Source: Gracilaria vermiculophylla
Lineage: Eukaryota > Rhodophyta > Florideophyceae > Gracilariales > Gracilariaceae
Direction of reading: 5' to 3'
DNA length: 13,287 nucleotides
NCBI GenBank assembly: GCA_019155205.2
Contig: JAHNZQ020000308.1
Location: forward strand, 686,530-699,816
In this document: positions 8,084 through 13,287 of the stretch, in pieces
Layout: the number at the start of each line of letters is the position of its first letter
Numbering within the stretch: position 1 is the stretch's first letter
The notes under the pieces: generated by a model
Told to the model about the DNA's origin: nothing
Seen by the model: the letters and a program-made list of their open reading frames with translations, nothing else
Databases searched by the model: none
Translations under genes and position numbers: made by a program

Positions 8084-9119
8084 TCAGGAACAAATCTTTA
8101 TTGCAAAATGCTCAATAGTATTTTGATTTTTTTGCTGTACAACGCTAATGCAAGGTTTTGGCATCGAAATCAGTGACGTTTTCTACAGTAGAAACTGTTA
8201 CAGATCTTCAGCAGTTATAATTACAGTTTTGGAGTTCAAAAACTGTCTTAAAATGCTTTACGTGGGCATAAATCATCCTAGCGAAAAGAACCCAAAACGT
8301 TGTCGACTGCGTTTAAATCTGGTGAGTGCGCCGGGCACTTTAAAACAGATACCTCTGACCCCTGCTTTCAATTTTCGATTAAAGATGCAGCCTGTATTGG
8401 CGCATTATCCTGTTGAAAAATGAACGTTTCTTCAAGAAAACAGAACCCGAATGGTGACCAATAATTGTATGAAACTTATTGATATTTTTCCATGTTCATG
8501 GTTGTTTCAATAAATACAGTTTCAGTGAGATATGTTCTAGAAATGCCGGCCCGGATCATTACAGAGCCCGCACTTGAATGCCGGTTAGAGCACTCGTGAC
8601 GTTTCTTACGATACGCATGCCACTAAAAGTTTTAGCGATCTTGTCCGCAAAAACTGAACTTTTTTTCATCAGTAACATTTCAGTTTCCCCATTCATTTCT
8701 CCAGTAGGCTTTTCGAGCACATCAGTACTATTTCTTTTACTATTGATAGTTTTAGAGAAACAAATAGTTTTTAATTTGTTTATATTTACACAAATTTGTG
8801 TTATTTATCTGCCTCTAGGAAGTATATATATATATATATATTTTGAAACGCTGGGATTGAGATTGATTCCAATGCTTCTGCACGAAAATTTTCTTTCGCC
8901 CAACTATCTTTTCATTTCTCTTTCTTCTGCTGGATTGCGGTTTTTAAGGCGTCCTGTAGATCGTTTTATTCCATTAAGGGACGGGTGTTTGAGAAAACTA
9001 GGAATTGTGATCGTAGAACGCTTCACTTTTCGAGCGATAGCACTGTAGGAGTTTTTCTCGATGTTTATTTCGATGATTTGACGAGGTTCTTGCGCGGAAA
9101 GTGGAGAACCTCGGGCCAT
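8084..9119 (-). pseudogene. Tc1/mariner transposase, DD34D, degenerate
   Basis: This enzyme would cut and reinsert its element. The minus-strand ATG at 9119 starts MARGSPLSAQEPRQIIEINI, then NSYSAIARKVKRSTITIPSF and a linker GIKRSTGRLK, the paired helix-turn-helix pattern of Tc1 transposases. A stop at 8904-8906 and frame changes follow. Further on come ARKAYWRNEWG and VTDEKKFSFCGQD (first catalytic Asp, codon 8668-8670), HSSAGSVMIRAGIS, FIFQQDNAPIQAA (second Asp, 8407-8409), and AHSPDLNAVDNVLG (third acidic residue, an Asp, 8302-8304). The last two are separated by 34 residues. The C-terminus YAHVKHFKTVFELQN and SMPKPCISVVQQKNQNT ends at a stop at 8084-8086. The length (about 345 codons) equals that of a full Tc1 transposase. 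Defects include a TGA at 8368-8370, other stops, several frameshifts and a TA microsatellite at 8823-8841. In most Tc1 proteins the third residue is Glu (PIEN), not Asp. Confidence 0.85.
8823..8841. repeat. (TA)n microsatellite
   Basis: Nine TA units plus a T lie within the transposase pseudogene, just past the N-terminal DNA-binding part. This is evidence that the reading frame is no longer under selection. Confidence 0.95.
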
Positions 9120-9247
9120 TTTCACTAGAAAGAAGAAGGTGTACATATCTTTTTGAAACGATTCTTTATAGACTATGTGCAAGATGTAGCCTACAGTACA
9201 GTTTTGGCGCACGTTTCAAAGGTAATATGAATTTAAAACGCACTGTA

Positions 9248-9487
9248 TCTGTTTGAAACTGGCCAGCGCGCTCTCCTGATTTAAAATCAACCACACATGG
9301 ATATGAATTGCTGTCTAGCATACTTTGCGCGCATGGAATGGAATTTAACACCGTTTTGGAGGTAAACCATTGAACCAAAAATTGCGGGAAGTCTACCATA
9401 GTTGTAAATGTAAGGATGTACTTCAATTTGATCCTAATTCACTGCATTACCTTTCAACAGCAAAATGGTACAAAGCCAACTACTGAG
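9248..9487 (+). pseudogene. Tc1-like transposase C-terminal fragment
   Basis: A plus-strand frame from 9260 reads WPARSPDLKSTTHGYELLSS then CAHGMEFNTVLEVNH up to a TGA at 9371-9373, and continues in frame with KSTIVVNVRMY. WPARSPDL is the hallmark segment before the third catalytic residue of Tc1 transposases, and AHGMEFNTVLE matches the C-terminal helix seen as AHVKHFKTVFE in the neighbouring pseudogene. The position of the catalytic acidic residue (four or five residues after SPDL) is occupied by Thr/His, so the active site is lost. The tail LIHC...QQNGTKPTTE in another frame ends at about 9487. The N-terminal half is missing at the edge of the 8026-9245 element, consistent with interruption by it. 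Confidence 0.72.
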
Positions 9488-9869
9488 AGTCTCACAGTGT
9501 ATATTGGTCTTTGAAAAACATATGGGTTTAAAACATATCTTCGACTACAAGCTTTTTGAAACACAATTTTTTAAGCGTACAGTTGACGTTTTGCATTTTT
9601 TTTGTCATTTCTCAGCTGTTCAATTGTTTTTGAAACGATCGTTTTTTTGTTTCCGTGGACACTTAAAAGCTTTGGAGCCGTTCAAAACATACAAAAGCTT
9701 AAGATGGCATGGCTATTATGGTTCCTTATCGGCGGATTCAATTATTTTTTCAAATTGTCCGTGCTTGCCTTTGTGTGCATTTCATATCAACCTTTTACTT
9801 GTTCACGCGTGAACGCAACTTGTACAATGTTGATTGGTAAAGCAGTGACAATGTACTAATGGCCCATTA
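9488..9869. other. AT-rich stretch without a recognised gene
   Basis: Plus-strand frames here give hydrophobic but featureless text and no known motif, so no gene is called. TTTTTGAAAC occurs at about 9552 and 9627, resembling words around the Tc1 pseudogenes. Confidence 0.5.
9801..9814. repeat. 14-bp perfect palindrome GTTCACGCGTGAAC
   Basis: A self-complementary 14-mer in otherwise AT-rich DNA, not adjacent to any gene. It could be a dimeric protein site or chance. Confidence 0.6.
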
Positions 9870-9874
9870 CTTTT
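9870..9874. repeat. Target site duplication, left copy (CTTTT)
   Basis: CTTTT directly abuts the TG of the solo LTR. The same five bases, in the same orientation, follow its CA at 10460-10464. Five bases is the usual duplication length for Ty3/gypsy integration. Confidence 0.8.
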
Positions 9875-10459
9875 TGTGGCATCCTCATTTCTCCTTTCGA
9901 GGTGATAGCGCACAACGTCTGTTAGGAGTTTATGGTGACCCCAAAGGCACGAGTTCCTAAAGCTAGTCTCCGTTAATCACGGTCACAAGCCGGGGGAATC
10001 CTGAATGGAGGTCCACAAGAACCATGTGATAAAGAGGATCATTGTGCAAAAATTGCTCCTGCAGGCCCTGGTATGTGGCAACCTGGATATTGGCGGCTCA
10101 GAAAGAACACCTAAAGAAATCTTCCATACTTTAGGGCGTCGGAAATTAATCTTGAAACAGGAAAAGTAGAGGAAGACTCAAATGTGCTTGTTTTACTTCA
10201 CCGAGAGGTCGAGCTCATCCGGCAAATTCATTACAGAGCCGGGAGCTCGCTTCGACCGGTCTCACTACTGTAGGGTGGTCTAAATACTTACACTACTTAA
10301 ATAAAATAAATCTAAATTTTGCAATACCTCAGAAGTACTGTAGCATATAAAGACCGAGTAGTGCACCACGTGGCTCATTCAATAAAATACAAACACTCTT
10401 TAGTAATACCCCGTTGTAGAATCACAAGAAAATATCACCTGAGGATCTACTGTACTACA
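9875..10459 (-). repeat. Solo LTR (copy C) with intact ends and target duplication
   Basis: 585 bp. On the plus strand it begins TGTGGCATCC and ends CTGTACTACA. On the coding strand of the family it therefore starts TGTAGTACAG and ends GATGCCACA, the expected TG...CA. It aligns along its length with the LTR at 4786-5339 (for example CGTGGCTCA, AAGTAGAGGAAGACTCAAA, CAAGCCGGGGGAATCCTGAA) and has the G-box CCACGTGG at 10366-10373. It is flanked by CTTTT on both sides, so it is one complete integration later reduced to a single LTR. It defines the family boundaries used for the other copies. Confidence 0.92.
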
Positions 10460-10464
10460 CTTTT
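10460..10464. repeat. Target site duplication, right copy (CTTTT)
   Basis: Matches 9870-9874 exactly, immediately after the terminal CA of the solo LTR. Confidence 0.8.
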
Positions 10465-11575
10465 CTTGAAGTATATCAGAAGCGCACGTTCTGTAAAGAC
10501 AATAGGTGAAATCGGCGTTACTAGCGGTTTCGTTCGTGTGTTCGGCGCGCGCAACAGACCAGCCAGAGCTTCTTTCAGTAATTAACAAAGGTCTTCAGAA
10601 GTGGAGGTCCTCCGTTTCTTCACCGTACGTCTCTTATGAGCTTGCGGGATAGTCTTTTGTGTTACTTTCTTTTCTGGCCCCTAGTTCCCGAGGAAATGAC
10701 CAAAAAAACATCGCAATCATATTTTGTTTTGTGAATATGCTGTTATGCTGCACACTGTGCAGCAATAGCGTCGATCTATATATTAACAAAACGACGGCAG
10801 TTTTTCGCCTAAATTGTTACTGTCAGATTGCGTATTGATTCAATTAAGAGCTGTACAAAATCAAAAAACATCATTGATGCGGCAATGGCTCTTAACCGCA
10901 AAGAAACAGCAGGTCTGCTCATCCAAAAGATCGACTAGTGATGCAGCACACAAACTGGCCTGTTACTAAAGCATAGCATAATCGAGCGGTATTTTTTTCG
11001 TGACACAAGTGAAGGTGAACAAATATCCGTACAAGAGCTGTTAGTTTTCTAGAAAGACACTGTTGTTCACGGAGAGAGTGGGCTTCACCGACTCATTGTT
11101 CCAACTTATTATCCGCGTAGCATCAAAAAGTCTGTATAAAGCTGATTTTCTGTGCGCTTGTATAATTTGAGCAAGTCCCGAATGCTTGCAGCTCATAAGC
11201 TATGACGGATATGGAAGAGGCCGATTTAATGTGAGCTGCAACGCCCAAAACGCTCAGTATCAATGGCACTACAGGAAAAGATCGTGACTCGTGATTTTTC
11301 TGATGAGCACAGCAGAGCTTAGTTCATCATAGTAGTTAGGTAATTTACGGTTGAAACAGAAGACGTTCTTCGTTGGATTCATTCATCATCAATTGAATTT
11401 TCAATTGAGCATTGTGTATTATGCTACCCATTTTTGACTCCAAGCAGCCATTTTTAATGAATTTTCCGGGGTAGTAGGCGACCAATACTTATACTCAGCA
11501 CTTTAAAGCACCTATTTGTAGACTGTTGACAACTCCGTCACGGAAGCTGAGTGATTCCGTACACATGCATGGATA

Positions 11576-11850
11576 ATGAAACTGGAACACCATCGTAGCC
11601 TTTCTGAGAAGCCATTCTGCTGCCATTGCACATTCCATCAAGACATTAACAAGTTGCATCGGCAGCTGCCCGTGAGACGTTCAAGTGCTAAAACTAAAAA
11701 AGGTTCTTGGAGTGAATGCCGTCTGAAACTAGCCATTTTTCTAGTGTATAACCACTCCTCATTTTCTCTATGGAGTATCAAATAATCGGTCCTCAAGAGA
11801 GCTCTCACGTATAATGTAGTTAAACACGCAAACTTCAGCGACGTTTTCCA
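11576..11850 (+). pseudogene. Possible psq-type helix-turn-helix fragment (pogo/Tigger-like)
   Basis: A plus-strand frame from ATG 11576 to TAA 11783-11785 ends RRSSAKTKKGSWSECRLKLA followed by SSFSLWSIK. After the stop the same frame reads SVLKRALTYNVVKHANFSD. A Lys-rich start, Gly-Ser-Trp-Ser-Glu, a hydrophobic helix, a short Ser-rich turn and a second basic helix is the pattern of psq domains at the N-terminus of pogo/Tigger/jerky-type transposases. No CENP-B-like or DDE segment was found downstream, so this would be an isolated fragment. The likeness is by eye over about 50 residues and could be chance. Confidence 0.33.
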
Positions 11851-12433
11851 TAGTCTATAAACCAGCAAAGTTAAAAAAGCTGCGAAACTACTGCAGAGTG
11901 GAAACTTTCCTGGTTTTCAAAAACTTTAAGAACTCTCGCAACAGGGAACGAAAACATTAATCACATCGTAAAGTGCAAATCGTTCGTGATGGAGTACTTA
12001 ATGAACATTCTTCTACAGAAAGTAGCACAGGAGCAGATTACTCATCATTTCTATGTTAAGGCTTTCAAGAAGGCATCGATATTACTTTTATGTGTTTTTT
12101 TGGTGCGGCACCGGCATGTCGTGGGCGCCAGGTGTATCCCAGCTTTCTGACTGCAATGATGGCATTTTCCCAAGACGAGTTAGCCACAGTAGACACCGTA
12201 GAAATCGTTTCGTAGAAGAGTGTTAGATTGCATTGCAGCGCAACCCCTTTTTGTAGGCGACTTCTAATAGTCGATGCATTTTTGACATTAAAATCAACGG
12301 GGTTTGACTTCCAGTCTCACTCGTAGTTCATATTTGTTTAAAAGTTGACGATAATCAAATAGGATATGTTGAATACTGTGGAATTGGAACAAATTCTTGG
12401 GAACTATCATTCGAAGTGGACAAAAACAAGAGT

Positions 12434-12541
12434 ATGGAATTCAAAATGGAAATTGCAGAACTTTATCAATCTAACAATCTTTCTGAAAAAGAAATAGCAA
12501 AAAAAAGTATGGGAGAACTGAAACGTTCAAGAAAAACTTGA
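12434..12541 (+). pseudogene. Small ORF with helix-turn-helix-like text
   Basis: A 35-codon frame starts MEFKMEIAELYQSNNLSEKE and ends IAKKSMGELKRSRKT. AELYQSNNLSEKEIAKK looks like the first two helices of a transposase or homeodomain-like helix-turn-helix. The frame is open upstream to about 12309 without an earlier ATG (KVDDNQIGYVEYCGIGTNSW). Beyond the stop, another frame continues with charged helical text (LEQLGVQKYKKYIIRLF; NIEEIHARILRQKARK). No family is recognised. It may be the N-terminus of a further decayed DNA transposon. Confidence 0.28.
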
Positions 12542-13057
12542 ACAGCTTGGAGTACAAAAGTATAAAAAATACATAATTAGACTTTTCAGAAGTTTATTAA
12601 AAAACTATGAACGCTTGGTTGTGGCATTGGAGAATATCGTAAAGTTTTGAAATATTGAAGAAATACATGCTAGAATACTACGTCAAAAAGCTAGAAAGTA
12701 GAAAAATAATACAAACGAAATTTATGGCACGCTTTTACAACGATAATGTTAGTCTACGTTTCTGTAGGTCATTCAGTATGCTCACGCCGAACGCAACAGT
12801 CTCCGAGTGTGGAACACAAAACTTCGATTTACTCAGACTCCGTTTGTGAAAGGCTTCTCTGAGTTTCTACCTTTTTTTGGATTAAGAAGGTGATGGCGGA
12901 GAAAAACGAAAATGTCTAGTTTAATGTGGATTACATATTTTCTTCACCTACTACGGAATACCCATCTCTGGCGAATGCGAGTATAGGAGGGAACCCGGGA
13001 TTCTATACTCTCTCTCGTTCAGTTCAACCAACGTCAGTGGCATATGCATCTCCTGTA

Positions 13058-13287
13058 TGTAGTACAGTGACTCCTACGAAATTATGGTGGTTTGGCCTTA
13101 AGGTATAATATTCCTAAGGAGGGTTCGTAATTTATTAGCTGGGTCAAGTAGTGCATAATCTTGCCCGCGTGCGCTACAGTATCCTTAAGGTACGGTAGAA
13201 TTTATTATTTATTTTAGATATTTTATGCAGGTATTTAGCACAGTAGTGCGACCTGCCGAGGCGGGCTCCCGGCTAGATATTTAAGCT
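13058..13287 (+). repeat. LTR (copy D), opposite orientation, partial
   Basis: The plus strand starts TGTAGTACAGTGACTCC and aligns with the minus strand of 5339-5105: TTTGGCCTTAAGGTATAATA, GCGTGCGC, ATTATTTATTTTAGAT, TATGCAGGTA and CCTGCCGAGGCGGGCTCCCG all recur. It is closer to copy A than copies B and C are. It runs off the window at 13287, so whether it is a solo LTR or the 5' LTR of a plus-strand element is unknown. The five bases before it are CTGTA (13053-13057). Confidence 0.88.
13096..13120 (+). promoter_or_regulatory. LTR TATA region framed by palindromes
   Basis: CCTTAAGG (13096-13103), TATAATATT (13104-13112) and CCTAAGGA (13113-13120) follow each other without gaps. This is the best preserved version of the core-promoter region of the family. 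In the 5' LTR of the minus-strand element the same place reads CCTAAAGG, TATAATATT, TCTAAGGA. Confidence 0.5.

Larger units (their letters stand above)
8026..9245 (-). mobile_element. Candidate limits of a Tc1/mariner element
   Basis: Tc1 elements insert at TA and often begin CAGT/CAGA. TACAG occurs at 8024-8028 on the plus strand and its counterpart CTGTA at 9243-9247. These enclose the transposase pseudogene in about 1.2 kb, the usual size of a Tc1-like element. The inner terminal sequences (TACAGAAATGGGTTTCAGAA on the left; TACAGTGCGTTTTAAATTCA on the right, minus strand) are only weakly similar, so the ends remain tentative. GTTTCAAA/TTTGAAAC words are frequent in this region. Confidence 0.35.
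10465..13057. other. AT-rich region with no intact gene
   Basis: All frames on both strands are short and interrupted. Two helix-turn-helix-like fragments are listed separately. A repeated palindrome TCAATTGA occurs at 11389-11396 and 11401-11408. An unassigned plus-strand phrase, ERYFFRDTSEGEQISVQELL, lies at about 10984-11043 and is followed after a stop by a further open stretch to about 11140; no family is claimed for it. The remaining sequence shows no RNA gene, CRISPR array or long repeat that I could recognise. Confidence 0.5.

Noticed and set aside
8578..9048. 156-codon plus-strand ORF, hydrophobic
   Set aside because: Antisense to the Tc1 transposase, spanning the TA microsatellite; no coherent domain.
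9166..9426. 86-codon minus-strand ORF upstream of the transposase
   Set aside because: It is antisense to the clear WPARSPDL fragment on the plus strand.
9465..9859. Two overlapping plus-strand ORFs with membrane-like text
   Set aside because: T-rich DNA naturally yields Phe/Leu-rich frames. No start context, no motif, and both frames overlap each other.
10984..11140. Plus-strand phrase resembling the end of an Argonaute PAZ domain
   Set aside because: The likeness is a few residues, interrupted by a stop, with no other Argonaute motif anywhere near.
11290..11340. DFSDEH phrase resembling the first catalytic motif of a mariner transposase
   Set aside because: No second or third catalytic motif downstream on the same strand; too short to support.
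1..13287. CRISPR array, bacterial operon or riboswitch
   Set aside because: No regularly spaced direct repeats, no bacterial gene organisation; all coding content is of eukaryotic transposon type.

Overview
The window is eukaryotic, transposon-rich DNA in which every recognisable coding stretch is mobile-element-derived or decayed. The organism cannot be fixed from sequence alone. The NAM/Myb-like transposon-companion protein and the style of the gypsy polyprotein would suit an alga, oomycete or other protist (a red alga is my weak favourite). By eye the base composition changes from GC-rich in the left 6 kb to AT-rich in the right 6 kb.

Left block (1-5339, minus strand): the 5' part of a degenerate Ty3/gypsy LTR retrotransposon. 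In its own reading direction it runs: 5' LTR (5339-4786), a candidate tRNA primer-binding site (4784-4767), gag (about 4740-2795), protease with DTGAG, a beta-rich domain, reverse transcriptase with YIDD, RNase H, and the first part of the integrase, which leaves the window at base 1. It is broken by a frameshift in a T-run in RT, stops in RNase H and at the RNase H/integrase junction, and several lesions in gag.

LTR family: three more LTRs of the same family are present. They are a worn solo LTR at 5653-6223 (minus), a solo LTR at 9875-10459 (minus) with TG...CA ends and a perfect 5-bp target duplication CTTTT/CTTTT, and the first 230 bp of an LTR in the opposite orientation at 13058-13287, where another copy enters from the right. 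All carry an AT-rich core-promoter region, and three of the four carry a CCACGTGG-type G-box or a one-base variant.

Middle block (6224-9490): a decayed minus-strand gene (about 7250-6471, perhaps from 7452) encoding a basic, coiled-coil-like protein of the general kind that accompanies plant and protist DNA transposons. It is followed by a cluster of TAATCC/ATCCAAA inverted repeats, then a Tc1/mariner transposase pseudogene on the minus strand (9119-8084) that keeps all three catalytic aspartates in a DD34D arrangement. Further Tc1-like transposase fragments lie on the plus strand on both sides (7842-7985 and 9248-9487), suggesting one Tc1 element inside or beside another.

Right block (10465-13057): AT-rich DNA without an intact gene. 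It holds two weak helix-turn-helix-like fragments, one resembling the psq domain of pogo/Tigger-type transposases (about 11690-11850) and one small ORF (12434-12541).

No novel intact system is evident. The window reads as a layered transposon graveyard whose most informative parts are the LTR family architecture, the DD34D Tc1 remnant and the single-stop companion-type gene.
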